A DNA stretch of 64,000 nt from Gracilibacillus oryzae (lineage in GTDB: Bacteria > Bacillota > Bacilli > Bacillales > Amphibacillaceae), in assembly GCF_009498735.1 (NCBI RefSeq), contig NZ_ML762431.1:100178-164177 (forward strand), written 5' to 3'. The translations under genes were made by a program, and so were the position numbers. Positions 23,781-31,937 of the stretch are shown one piece after another. The notes under the pieces were generated by a model. That model was not told the DNA's origin. It worked only from the letters and a program-made list of their open reading frames with translations, and did no database searches. Positions within the stretch are counted from its first letter, which is position 1, and every line of letters starts with the position of its first letter.

Positions 23781-23863
23781 ATTAATGAAACAATCAAAGC
23801 GAGTAATGCAATCAAGAAAGTGCCGAACGAAAACAGCACCATAAAACTCTCATACATACTCAT
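23768..23863 (-). CDS. Holin-like type I toxin, 31 residues
   Basis: The peptide begins MSMYESFMVLFSFGTFLI, continues as one membrane helix ALLALIVSLI and ends in the basic KRK. This matches the putative holin-like toxin family (BsrG/TxpA type), in which a short N-terminus with YE.. and a single helix end in lysines. Such toxins insert in the membrane or disturb the envelope when the antisense RNA is lost. The ribosome site AAAGGGGGTGATGCC is very strong, which is typical of these regulated mRNAs. Too short for routine calling. Confidence 0.85.
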   Translation of the reverse strand: MSMYESFMVLFSFGTFLIALLALIVSLIKRK

Positions 23864-23928
23864 GGCATCACCCCCTTTCTATAGAGGGGATTAGCCGACC
23901 TGACCCTAAAAGAACATTATCCAATTCA

Positions 23929-23957
23929 ATTATATCACACCTAAACAGAACATGCAT
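23929..23957 (-). promoter_or_regulatory. Promoter of the holin-like toxin
   Basis: On the minus strand an extended -10 TGATATAAT (TATAAT at 23934-23929) is present; the -35 (ATGCAT) is poor. The start would be near 23922, giving a leader of about 60 bases. Confidence 0.6.
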
Positions 23958-24201
23958 TCCCATCACTGATGTTTATTCTCTTTTATTGTCTACTAAAAAA
24001 AAAACAATTTCCCTTCCCATTTTCTTTGCTAAGACTCGATATTGTATGTTCAGTAGATTGAACGCATAAGCTGAACAAACAGGAAAAGACTATATAAAAA
24101 AAGGAGTCAAAGGAATGTAAATAAGAGACTAACGCATGTCCTATTATGAAAATGCGTCTTTTAATGGAATAGGGTTATGAAAGCAATCAATACTTGCCGT
24201 C

Positions 24202-24615
24202 TTATTCAACTAGCCTTTTAATATTTTGTATATCTTTCTCGCTCAATTGAGAAAGTAAGCTATCATTAATCATCATTTGCATCTCATCAATAACTTGTTC
24301 TCCCTTTTTCAGGAGAAAGATATCAACAGATCGTTTATCATTTGGATCTGTTTGACGCTCAACCAGCGATCCAACTCGATATTGTTCCAGTCTTGTAACT
24401 AAACGTGACAGCGCACTATGACTAAGCCCCACTTTTGGAACTAAATCTGATAACCTCATCTTTTTTTCTTCTGATTGTGCCAGGTAATACATAAGATAAA
24501 ATTCCTTAATTCCTAATTTAAATTTATCTTTCAGTGTATAATCCATTGCCTTCAACAAACGATCGTGAAATTTCGTCAAGCTCACCCAAGCACTGAATAA
24601 CTCATTATGATTCAT
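24202..24615 (-). CDS. MarR family repressor
   Basis: A 137-residue winged-helix MarR protein: the recognition part is MRLSDLVPKVGLSHSALSRLVTRLE and the wing contains RQTDPNDKRSVDIFL. MarR proteins usually repress a divergent gene and release it on binding a small electrophile or phenol. It is divergent from the namA-like gene 97 bases away, and a palindrome lies at that gene's start point. No Cys typical of OhrR is seen in the N-terminal part. Confidence 0.9.
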   Translation of the reverse strand: MNHNELFSAWVSLTKFHDRLLKAMDYTLKDKFKLGIKEFYLMYYLAQSEEKKMRLSDLVPKVGLSHSALSRLVTRLEQYRVGSLVERQTDPNDKRSVDIFLLKKGEQVIDEMQMMINDSLLSQLSEKDIQNIKRLVE

Positions 24616-24642
24616 AATAAATAATCCTTTCCAGCTTTTTTA

Positions 24643-24685
24643 TTGACATTATTATATCATAAATTATATTATATGCATGTGCATA
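24643..24685 (+). promoter_or_regulatory. Promoter and MarR-type operator of the namA-like gene
   Basis: TTGACA at 24643-24648 is followed by TATATT/TATTAT at 16-18 bp. The palindrome TATGCATGTGCATA at 24672-24685 overlaps the start point, so a bound repressor would block the promoter. Confidence 0.7.
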
Positions 24686-24712
24686 CAAATAAAAGTAAAG
24701 GAGTTTTCTATC

Positions 24713-25759
24713 ATGAGTGGTTTATTCAGTTCATATACAATTAAAAATCTAACTTTGAAAAATCGGATTGTTATGTCACCAATGTGTCAGTATTCTGTCA
24801 CTAAACAAGATGGTATTCCAAACGATTGGCACTTTGTTCATTATGTCTCAAGAGCGGTCGGCGGAACAGGTCTCATTATTATGGAGATGACCAGTGTTAC
24901 CCCAGAGGGGCGCATTACAAATGGCGACCTTGGTCTTTGGTCAGATGAACAAGTACCACATTACCAACGACTGGTTAATGAAATCAAAAAGTACGACACC
25001 AAGGTTGGAATTCAAATTGCTCATGCAGGCAGAAAAGCAGAAGATGCCGATCAACCTGTAGGAGCTTCCAATATACCTGTAGAAGTATTGCCAGAGGAAA
25101 CAATGAATGGGGAACTTAAACCCCCAAGAGCATTAACAAACCAAGAAGTGAAAGAAACCGTTCAGCAATTTAAACAAGCTGCTGATAGAGCAGTAAAAGC
25201 GGGTTTTGATACAATCGAATTACACGGCGCTCATGGGTATCTCTTGCATCAGTTTATGTCACCAAGCATCAATAATCGTACAGATGAGTATGGAGAAGAC
25301 CTAGCACTGTTTGGGGAAGAAGTTATAAAGGCGGTCAAAAGTGTCATGCCAGCAGATATGCCGCTAATAATGAGAGTGTCTGCCATTGAGTATATAGATG
25401 GGGGCTATGACTTATCACACTCTATTGAGATGGCAAAACGTTTTAAAAAAGCTGGTGTAGATATTTTTCACGTTTCAAGTGGCGGGGAAGGACCTCCCGG
25501 AGAACGCAAACCTCAAAACACACCAGGTTATCAGGTACCATTTGCACGCGAGTTTAAAGAACAATTAGATCTTCCCGTTATCGCTGTTGGTAAATTAAGC
25601 AGCCCAGAGCTGGCAGAAGCAACCATTTCAAATGGAGATGCAGAACTTGTAGCCATTGCAAGAGGTATGCTTAACGATCCTTATTGGAGTTTACACGCAG
25701 AGAAGAGATTAACTCATAAAGTAAACCCACCTTTTCAATATGCAAGAGGAATAAGATAA
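24713..25759 (+). CDS. namA: Old-yellow-enzyme NADPH dehydrogenase (NamA/YqjM type)
   Basis: A 348-residue FMN TIM-barrel reductase. The YqjM-class hallmarks are present: Cys and Tyr in SPMCQYS near residue 25, the paired His in ELHGAHGYLLHQF near 165, and the Arg-containing end FQYARGIR that reaches the partner subunit's active site. The enzyme reduces the C=C bond of enals, enones and nitro compounds with NADPH. The start at 24713 follows AAAGGAGTTTTCTATC. It is divergent from a MarR gene, as expected for electrophile-induced expression. Confidence 0.93.
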   Translation: MSGLFSSYTIKNLTLKNRIVMSPMCQYSVTKQDGIPNDWHFVHYVSRAVGGTGLIIMEMTSVTPEGRITNGDLGLWSDEQVPHYQRLVNEIKKYDTKVGIQIAHAGRKAEDADQPVGASNIPVEVLPEETMNGELKPPRALTNQEVKETVQQFKQAADRAVKAGFDTIELHGAHGYLLHQFMSPSINNRTDEYGEDLALFGEEVIKAVKSVMPADMPLIMRVSAIEYIDGGYDLSHSIEMAKRFKKAGVDIFHVSSGGEGPPGERKPQNTPGYQVPFAREFKEQLDLPVIAVGKLSSPELAEATISNGDAELVAIARGMLNDPYWSLHAEKRLTHKVNPPFQYARGIR

Positions 25760-25764
25760 GAAAT

Positions 25765-25792
25765 AAAAAGGTTCCTTATACGGAGCCTTTTT
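25765..25792 (+). terminator. Intrinsic terminator of namA
   Basis: AAAAAGGTTCC and GGAGCCTTTTT form the stem and the T-run continues into TTATTC. Confidence 0.8.
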
Positions 25793-25869
25793 ATTCTTCT
25801 TCATTTTTCCACTTCCATATATTTTCAATTAATAAAAAACAACCCCTCTAAAAGAAGGATTGCTCTGAG

Positions 25870-26075
25870 CTAAAAATTATTAATCAGCTTCGGGTGAGTA
25901 CTCTGGTTTGGATGGGAAGTCATTGGCAACAACATCCCTTCCTCTATCACCTCCGCCGCGCCCAAAGAGAAAACATTGAATCTTTGCAAAAAAGGAAGGC
26001 CATCATTTTTGATAATCGCCTTCTGTAACTCTTGCCCGTTTACTTTCAGTGTATTAATTACAATATAGCATTATT
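25870..26075 (-). pseudogene. Start-less coding remnant
   Basis: A minus-strand frame of about 65 codons, with no start codon, reads VNGQELQKAIIKNDGLPFLQ then RFNVFSLGAAEVIEEGM. It looks like the C-terminal part of a lost gene. I do not recognise the family. Confidence 0.3.
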
Positions 26076-26125
26076 TCTTCAAAAAAAACGCTTGGATTAC
26101 TTTTAACACCCAAGCAGTGTTATTC

Positions 26126-26458
26126 CTATGATTGTTTTAACAAATCATTAATTTTTTCTTTTAACGGTGGTATTTCTTTATCTATAACGTTCCAAACGAT
26201 CCCATTATCTACACCAAAGTAATCGTGAACTAACACATCCCTAAGTCCAGCCATTTCTCGCCATGGTACATTCAAATGTTGTTCTCTATATTCTTTAGAT
26301 ATTCGCTTTGTTGCTTCTCCAATAATCTCAAGATTACGAATTACTGCATCCTGGATTAATTTTGAGCTAAAAAAATCCTCTTCCCCATTTGGAAGGTACG
26401 ACTCAATGTTAATAATACATTCCATAATATGCGTCAAATAGAGCTTATCATTTTTCAT
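26126..26458 (-). CDS. hepT: HepT-like HEPN RNase toxin
   Basis: A 110-residue all-helical DUF86 protein. The HEPN active-site motif R-X4-H-X-Y is visible as RDVLVHDYF near residue 74. HepT toxins are RNases neutralised by a partner MNT protein that modifies the Tyr of this motif. The start at 26458 is chosen because it overlaps the MNT stop as ATGA; the longer frame would run 45 bases into the partner gene. This is a type VII toxin-antitoxin pair. Confidence 0.9.
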   Translation of the reverse strand: MKNDKLYLTHIMECIINIESYLPNGEEDFFSSKLIQDAVIRNLEIIGEATKRISKEYREQHLNVPWREMAGLRDVLVHDYFGVDNGIVWNVIDKEIPPLKEKINDLLKQS

Positions 26459-26742
26459 AACTGAATGGCTCCATTTAAAACTTCTTCTTTCAAACTCCAA
26501 TGAATTGAGCTTTCTGTCACGACATCAACTCTAGTATTTATTAAGTCTTCAACTTCTTGTTTAAACCGTATCAAATCAAACAAACTTCTTCCTTTCTCGA
26601 AATCCACTAGTAAATCTAGATCACTTAATGGTCCGTCTTCTAACCTTGAAACTGAGCCAAAAACACGTACATTTTGAATACCGTGTTGAGCAGCTAAATT
26701 TAATATTATTTCACGCTTTTCCTGAAGAACATCATTAATCAC
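26455..26742 (-). CDS. mntA: MntA-like minimal nucleotidyltransferase antitoxin
   Basis: A 95-residue protein with the nucleotidyltransferase signature [20 protein letters not shown] (GSx10DxD) near residue 28. MntA antitoxins transfer AMP units to HepT and so inactivate it. Start is GTG, seven bases after GAGGG. It is translationally coupled to hepT by a 4-base overlap, antitoxin first. Confidence 0.9.
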   Translation of the reverse strand: MINDVLQEKREIILNLAAQHGIQNVRVFGSVSRLEDGPLSDLDLLVDFEKGRSLFDLIRFKQEVEDLINTRVDVVTESSIHWSLKEEVLNGAIQL

Positions 26743-27082
26743 AATACATCCCTCACATTCTTAAATGCTTTATTAAATACATTATATCATTTTCTGAAAT
26801 TAGTTTATAGGGAATCACTGGGACGGTTCTAATGATTCATTCAGCATTGTCTCGGAGAAACATATTAGAAGCCTCGTAGAGCAGTTTCAACAAATTACAA
26901 TATAAATGAATTCAATCAAAACAGGGACAAAGCGCCTGTACCCCTGTCCCTTTAGAACACAATGTGTGGTTCTGCATGTTTTAGTCTCTTACTGCTTTTT
27001 GGATAGAGTGTCTAGCATAATTCTGTATTCAAGAGAAATAATATGATTGTATTTTCCATTATTAAAGCAGGAGGTTAGACAA
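26743..27082. other. Intergenic stretch with dispersed GGGAC repeats
   Basis: A half-element CTGGGACGGTTC stands near 26817. The hairpin listed at 26921 lies farther on. An AT-rich promoter-like stretch leads to the small gene at 27083. Confidence 0.4.
26921..26953. repeat. GGGACA/TGTCCC hairpin repeat, copy 1
   Basis: GGGACA and TGTCCC flank AAGCGCCTGTACCCC. A variant is at 29498-29526. Similar intergenic hairpins are widespread in Bacillus-like genomes. Confidence 0.6.
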
Positions 27083-27214
27083 ATGGATAAAGAATTTCAT
27101 CCGAAAGAATCGGGAAAGTTAATGAAAGAACAATTCGGTACTAAAAAAGATAAGAACAGCGAAGAAGCAGTTCCTCCGAATGTTAGACAACCAATTGTAA
27201 ACTTAAAGAAATAA
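27083..27214 (+). CDS. Hypothetical 43-residue protein
   Basis: A short, highly charged protein beginning MDKEFHPKESGKLMKEQFG and ending VRQPIVNLKK. The family is not recognised. AGGAGG seven bases before the ATG and a strong terminator after the stop make it a believable gene. It is the only plus-strand gene in this stretch and probably soluble and disordered. Confidence 0.6.
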   Translation: MDKEFHPKESGKLMKEQFGTKKDKNSEEAVPPNVRQPIVNLKK

Positions 27215-27226
27215 TTATCGATGTAA

Positions 27227-27256
27227 GGCGAGCATTAATTTTTGCTCGCCCTTTGT
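27227..27256 (+). terminator. Intrinsic terminator
   Basis: GGCGAGCA and TGCTCGCC form an 8-bp stem followed by CTTTG. Confidence 0.7.
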
Positions 27257-27336
27257 AAAAAGATAAAGATGAGCTTCGATTATTTACATGTGATCTTTTT
27301 TTATTGGACTTTCAGTAAGTTAACCTTTCAACCTTA

Positions 27337-27744
27337 TTAATTGTTTACCTGAGGAGAGTCTGGATGCAATTGCATAAATTCAATTCGGTTTCCATCAGGG
27401 TCCTTTACCCAACATTGGTAATTCATATCTAACCCTTGCTTCGGTTCCACATCTAACGTTAGTCCTTTTGCTTTTAAATGGTTGGCAATTTCATTGATAT
27501 CGTTTACTTCCAGGCATAAATGTTGATATCCAATGGTACTCGCGGCAATTTCATTTTTCTTCTTACCACCGTAAAATAGTTCAATGAATTGACCTTCACA
27601 CACCTTTACGTATACAATCCAAGGCTCATTATTTTGATTGTGCAATTCAAACAATTTTTGGAAACCTAATTTATCACAATAAAACTCCAGCGACTTCTCC
27701 ATATTTTCTACAGTAAATGCTGTATGTCCGATTCTTTTAATCAT
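27337..27744 (-). CDS. VOC family (glyoxalase-like) protein
   Basis: A 135-residue vicinal-oxygen-chelate protein with two beta-alpha-beta modules. The expected metal ligands can be read: His in RIGHTAFTV, Glu in FIELFYGG, His in YQHLCLEV and Glu in NRIEFMQ. This is the glyoxalase I pattern, which isomerises the methylglyoxal-thiol adduct, but ring-cleaving and resistance relatives share it. The start at 27744 follows AGGAGG with a nine-base gap. Confidence 0.85.
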   Translation of the reverse strand: MIKRIGHTAFTVENMEKSLEFYCDKLGFQKLFELHNQNNEPWIVYVKVCEGQFIELFYGGKKKNEIAASTIGYQHLCLEVNDINEIANHLKAKGLTLDVEPKQGLDMNYQCWVKDPDGNRIEFMQLHPDSPQVNN

Positions 27745-27870
27745 TTGTTTTTTCCTCCTGCTTTTTATCAATTTTTCTATCGTCACTCCTAATGGCTTTT
27801 CCTTGTTGAAATAGGCATATCACTGATGCTGTATTAACAGCAGGGGGCCAGATAACATTTCGGTCAAGCA

Positions 27871-28140
27871 TTACTTAAAGTCCTTTTTAGACAGCGAATT
27901 TAATAATTCTGAAGTTGACATACCATGTCCATTTTTATATTGCTCCTGACTTTCTTTTATCATTTGTTCAAGTTCAGGATTTTCATCAGCTTCAGACTGT
28001 ATAGATTTTTCATCATCTTCTTCTTGTAAAGCAAGTGTGAATTTTCCTTTTCCAGGAATTGAAAACTGGAATACAGAGTTATCACTATTCATATTTTTAA
28101 TATATTTCATAAGCTCTTCTGAAGATTGAATTTTTTCCAT
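27871..28140 (-). CDS. Hypothetical acidic 89-residue protein
   Basis: The first half may form a small beta domain (FQFSIPGKGKFTLALQEEDD). The second half is acidic and helical. The family is not recognised. GGTGGTGAAT lies upstream of the ATG. It could be co-transcribed with the nitrilase-like gene 45 bases upstream. Confidence 0.55.
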   Translation of the reverse strand: MEKIQSSEELMKYIKNMNSDNSVFQFSIPGKGKFTLALQEEDDEKSIQSEADENPELEQMIKESQEQYKNGHGMSTSELLNSLSKKDFK

Positions 28141-28185
28141 ACTAATTATTCACCACCGATACCCTTTATCTTATAGTTTCATGAA

Positions 28186-28767
28186 TCAGAAATACACTTC
28201 TCTTGTTTCAAAATTTAACAAGCGTGTTCGGACATCATTTGCCGATATGAAAACAACCAATCCATCTTTATCGATACAGTAAGCTATTGGAATGGAAATA
28301 CCTGTATCTCCAAATGAACCATCTGCATGGCTTGTCCCAATAATCATTGTATTAGATTGAGTTGCTATCTTTGTTGCTTCTGTTATCCACTCCTCAAACT
28401 GTGCTTCGCTAAACATTCCTACACCAATTGGATGAATAATTAAGTCTGCATCATAGAAGTCTTCGCTCTTAATATTATGTACTATTAACTCATCACAAAG
28501 AATATGACCAGTTTTCAAGCCTTCTATTGTGTGTAAAGTGGTGTTGCCATACTTAACTCTGTCAAAAACTACTTCTCCCATTCGATTAATTATTAGAAAT
28601 CTGTCTTTTGGGTTTTCTTTGAGCCTTCTATATCCGCCGATTAAAACTGTATTAAATTTTTTTGCCAAATCACAGGCTTTTTCCACATTCTCATTTAGAT
28701 ACCCCTCTGGAAAAATGACGATGTCAACAGCCGGGTTATTTACTAATTCAGCTTCAAGTTGGTCCAC
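28186..28767 (-). CDS. Nitrilase-superfamily protein with a damaged or unusual start
   Basis: The sequence has parts of the carbon-nitrogen hydrolase triad: Glu in IVIFPEG, Lys in DRVKYGN and Cys in GHILCDELI, then the usual ADLIIHPIG strand. The GTG at 28767 lacks a ribosome site. The frame continues upstream for 13 codons (KILIIQPKLEKQ) to an ATA at 28806, five bases after GAAGGTGTG, just where a family member would start. So either ATA is used or the start codon has been lost. The full product would be about 206 residues, short for the family. Confidence 0.6.
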   Translation of the reverse strand: MDQLEAELVNNPAVDIVIFPEGYLNENVEKACDLAKKFNTVLIGGYRRLKENPKDRFLIINRMGEVVFDRVKYGNTTLHTIEGLKTGHILCDELIVHNIKSEDFYDADLIIHPIGVGMFSEAQFEEWITEATKIATQSNTMIIGTSHADGSFGDTGISIPIAYCIDKDGLVVFISANDVRTRLLNFETREVYF

Positions 28768-28806
28768 CTGTTTTTCAAGTTTAGGTTGAATTATTAATAT
28801 TTTTAT

Positions 28807-29322
28807 CTCTACACACCTTCTTTCTTAATAGCCCTATCTAATATTTCTGCATTTGTAATCGTTTTCCTGCCAGGTTTGAATAATTGTGTTCTACGTATAA
28901 GATCCATTTTCATTCTATAAATACTATGGACAACTGTATTATCAGTAGATGTTAAGGTAATAGACTGGAAATTATTCCATTACTTGATAAGTAATCATTA
29001 GGAAAAGTCATACCTGTAAACGGATATTTAAAATTTTGTCTAAATTTGCTGAATAATATAGTTACAGGCTATAATCTATCTTAGGGGGAAATAAGGAATA
29101 AGATCTACAGCTGACGGATCGCCCCCGCATGGTGAAGGCCGTTATAAGACTGAGATATAGATAATGTATAAGACGAGAATAGCGATCCGCCACTACCAAT
29201 AATTTTGAGAAATAAAAAAGGGCATGGATGTATTATAATTTTGGGTACTCTCTGATAGTTAACGGTGAAGTATTTATGAAAAAAATTTATTTAACCAAAG
29301 TCAAGCAGTAATTAAAATAATT
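28807..29322. other. Intergenic stretch carrying the 40-bp repeat
   Basis: No gene is apparent. An inverted pair CGGATCGC (near 29115) and GCGATCCG (near 29182) encloses the 40-bp repeat listed at 29144. Confidence 0.45.
29144..29183 (+). repeat. 40-bp direct repeat, left copy
   Basis: Starts ATAAGACTGAGATAT and ends AGACGAGAATAGC. It matches 39132-39171 at 39 of 40 positions in the same orientation. The two copies enclose the sugar-uptake locus. Confidence 0.9.
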
Positions 29323-29352
29323 TAAACCTCGCCTTTTTGGTGGGGTTTTTTC
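29323..29352. terminator. Hairpin with T-run
   Basis: AAACCTCGCC and GGTGGGGTTTTTT form an imperfect stem-loop. It has no obvious upstream gene on the plus strand. Confidence 0.5.
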
Positions 29353-29497
29353 ACAATTCAGAAAAATTTGCTGCTATCGATTTGTTGTTAATCTTCGTTT
29401 TATCGAGAATCTTCTGCTGTGCTGCAGTATATTTGTTGCTATTCTAACAGCAAATCCTCTGTTCCTTGGTAATCTCCAGAAAAATGGACATGAAAAA

Positions 29498-29526
29498 AGG
29501 GGGACAAAGTGCCTGTCCCCCTGTCC
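29498..29526. repeat. GGGACA/TGTCCC hairpin repeat, copy 2
   Basis: GGGGGACAAAGTGCC followed by TGTCCCCCTGTCCC. It lies directly downstream of the glucosidase stop and could act as its terminator. Confidence 0.65.
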
Positions 29527-29531
29527 CAAAA

Positions 29532-31157
29532 TCACATCTTAAATGCAAATGCCTCATACGGTTTTAAGTTTAGTTGATTGAAGTCAATTGATGTTCTTTC
29601 ATAGTTACTAATAATGACATCTTCAATTTTGCCTAGGTTTGGCAGCTGTAGTGAGATATCCTTTTCACTAAAGTTAGCTACAACACCCCAAGTTTGATCT
29701 TCATAGTGTCGATAATACATAAAAATTTGTTCAGGAACATCATGAACTAGTGTGTAATCTCCCCAAACGACAATTGGATGTTCCTTTCTTAATTGAATTA
29801 ACTTTTGATAACAGTGAAAGATTGATTTTGAATCTTCAAGATTTGCTTTTACATTGATCTCTGGATAATTCGGATTCACATGTAACCAAGGTTTACCTGT
29901 TGTAAATCCGGCATTCTTTGTATCATCCCATTGCAGTGGTGTTCGGGCATTGTCACGGCCCTTTGCGTTAATAGAAGCAATAATTTCTTCCTTTTTATAT
30001 CCCTTTTCTAACCGTTCTCGATACATGTTGATACTTTCAATATCTTCCGCCTCGTTTATATCAGTGATTGGATAGTTGGTCATCCCAATTTCCTCGCCTT
30101 GATAAATATACGGTGTTCCCTTCATTAGGTGCAGCAGGATAGCGAACATCTTAGCACTTTCCACTCGGTAGGTTGTGTCATTACCCCAACGAGATACAAT
30201 TCTTGGCAGATCATGATTATTCCAAAACAAGCTGTTCCATCCTTCATTGCCTAATGCGGTTTGCCATTTACTAAGAACTTGTTTTAATTCAGTAACCTCT
30301 AACGGTTTTGTGTCCCACTTCTCTTTACCTGGCTGCTGATCTAAACCAATATGTTCAAATTGGAAGACCATGGATAATTCATTTCGTTTAGGGTCTGAAT
30401 ATAATTTTGCTATTTCAGGTGTTGCTCCCCAAGTTTCGCCAACTGTCAGAACATCATAGTTACCAAAGGTTTCTCGATTCATTTCTTGCAGGTATTCGTG
30501 CAACTTTGGCCCATTGCCTGTAATCTCTTCATCTGGAATCTTGCCTACTAAATCAATGACATCCATCCGGAATCCGCCAACACCTTTTTCTAACCAGAAA
30601 TTCATCATATCCCATACTTCTTTTCTAACTCTTTCATTTTCCCAATTTAAATCCGGTTGTTTTTTACTAAAAAGATGCAGATAGTATTGGCCACTCTCTT
30701 CATCAAACTCCCAAGCCGAACCACTAAAGGTAGACCTTAATGAATTGGGCGACCCACCATTTACAGGGTTACGCCATACATAATAGTCCCGATATGGATT
30801 GTCTTTACCTTTCCGAGATTCAACAAACCACTTGTGTTCATCAGATGTGTGATTCACTACTAAGTCCATTATAATTTTTATATTTCGTTGGTCGGCCTGT
30901 TTAATTAGTTCATCCATATCATCCATCGTTCCGAATTCATCCATTATATCTTGATAGTCACTTATGTCATAACCATTGTCGTCGTTTGGAGATTTATAGA
31001 CAGGGCTCAGCCAAATAGCAGTGATACCGAGCTTTTCCAAATAATCAAGTCTTTGAATAATGCCGCCTAAATCACCAATTCCATCACCATCACTATCTTG
31101 AAAACTGCGCGGATAAACCTGATAAATCACTGCAGTTTGCCACCATTTTGTTTTCAT
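29532..31157 (-). CDS. GH13 alpha-glucosidase (oligo-1,6-glucosidase type)
   Basis: A 541-residue family 13 enzyme. The N-terminal region has YQVYPRSFQDSDGDGIGDL (calcium loop). The catalytic nucleophile is in GFRMDVIDLV near residue 200, the acid/base in TVGETWG near 255 and the transition-state Asp in NNHDLPR near 327. These enzymes release glucose from isomaltose-type or maltose oligosaccharides in the cytosol. ATG at 31157 follows AGGAG. It is the last gene of the transporter locus and presumably cleaves the imported sugar. Confidence 0.92.
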   Translation of the reverse strand: MKTKWWQTAVIYQVYPRSFQDSDGDGIGDLGGIIQRLDYLEKLGITAIWLSPVYKSPNDDNGYDISDYQDIMDEFGTMDDMDELIKQADQRNIKIIMDLVVNHTSDEHKWFVESRKGKDNPYRDYYVWRNPVNGGSPNSLRSTFSGSAWEFDEESGQYYLHLFSKKQPDLNWENERVRKEVWDMMNFWLEKGVGGFRMDVIDLVGKIPDEEITGNGPKLHEYLQEMNRETFGNYDVLTVGETWGATPEIAKLYSDPKRNELSMVFQFEHIGLDQQPGKEKWDTKPLEVTELKQVLSKWQTALGNEGWNSLFWNNHDLPRIVSRWGNDTTYRVESAKMFAILLHLMKGTPYIYQGEEIGMTNYPITDINEAEDIESINMYRERLEKGYKKEEIIASINAKGRDNARTPLQWDDTKNAGFTTGKPWLHVNPNYPEINVKANLEDSKSIFHCYQKLIQLRKEHPIVVWGDYTLVHDVPEQIFMYYRHYEDQTWGVVANFSEKDISLQLPNLGKIEDVIISNYERTSIDFNQLNLKPYEAFAFKM

Positions 31158-31214
31158 ATCATCCACTCCTATTTTTTATTTTGCTGAATTCAGTGCATCA
31201 AGTAGCGTATATTT

Positions 31215-31838
31215 TTAATCTTCGTATTTTTCGTATAAATTTCGAATGATAAATGAGTTTAAGTAGGCAACAAAAGAAAAGCCTAAAAATAAATTTATAT
31301 ATAACATCAAGACAAAGAAAAACGGTGAAGAGAACATGAGAATAACAGGCCCAATCACAAAAATTAACACAAGGAATATTGGGTAAGGATTTGCAATAGC
31401 CATTTTTATGACGTTTTTAAATGCATCCTTTGTCGTATTTTTAAACCTGGCGATATAGGGAAAAATCATTGTCCCAATTAACAAATAAAAAAAAGAGAAA
31501 AAGAATAGACTTAGAATAATTAACAATGAAAAATTACCATTATAGAATCCTAAAAGGGTATAGTTCATGAATAAAACAATACCAGCAACTAATAAAAGAC
31601 TCCAAATAGCTGTACTTTGTCTGAAGTTTTGCTTAAATGCTTGAAGAAACTCTCTATATATTCCACTATCCTCTTTTCTGACCATTTTCAATGTAACTGA
31701 ATATAGTGCTGTAATGGATGTCCCCATTGTAATAATGGGGATACTGCACACAATAAACAATAAATTTAATAAAGTTAATTCTACGGCTCTAGTCAAAAAA
31801 TGATAAACTGGACCTTCCATTTTTAAAATATGCTCCAT
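31215..31838 (-). CDS. YesL family (DUF624) membrane protein
   Basis: A 207-residue protein with five to six hydrophobic helices, starting with a short soluble segment and the family pattern FLTRAVELTLLNLLFIVCSIPI. YesL proteins sit beside YesMN-regulated CUT1 sugar transporters and are thought to help their assembly or sensing, without a proven role. The ribosome site is GAGGTGTTTAC. Its place between permease and glucosidase genes fits that. Confidence 0.88.
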   Translation of the reverse strand: MEHILKMEGPVYHFLTRAVELTLLNLLFIVCSIPIITMGTSITALYSVTLKMVRKEDSGIYREFLQAFKQNFRQSTAIWSLLLVAGIVLFMNYTLLGFYNGNFSLLIILSLFFFSFFYLLIGTMIFPYIARFKNTTKDAFKNVIKMAIANPYPIFLVLIFVIGPVILMFSSPFFFVLMLYINLFLGFSFVAYLNSFIIRNLYEKYED

Positions 31839-31937
31839 GTAAACACCTCAAAAAATTAGACATTTTCCAGGTACAAAATGCATGTAGATTCATGTAGAGA
31901 AAGACAGTCAACTAACTTTCACCGAAGTTAGTTTTCA

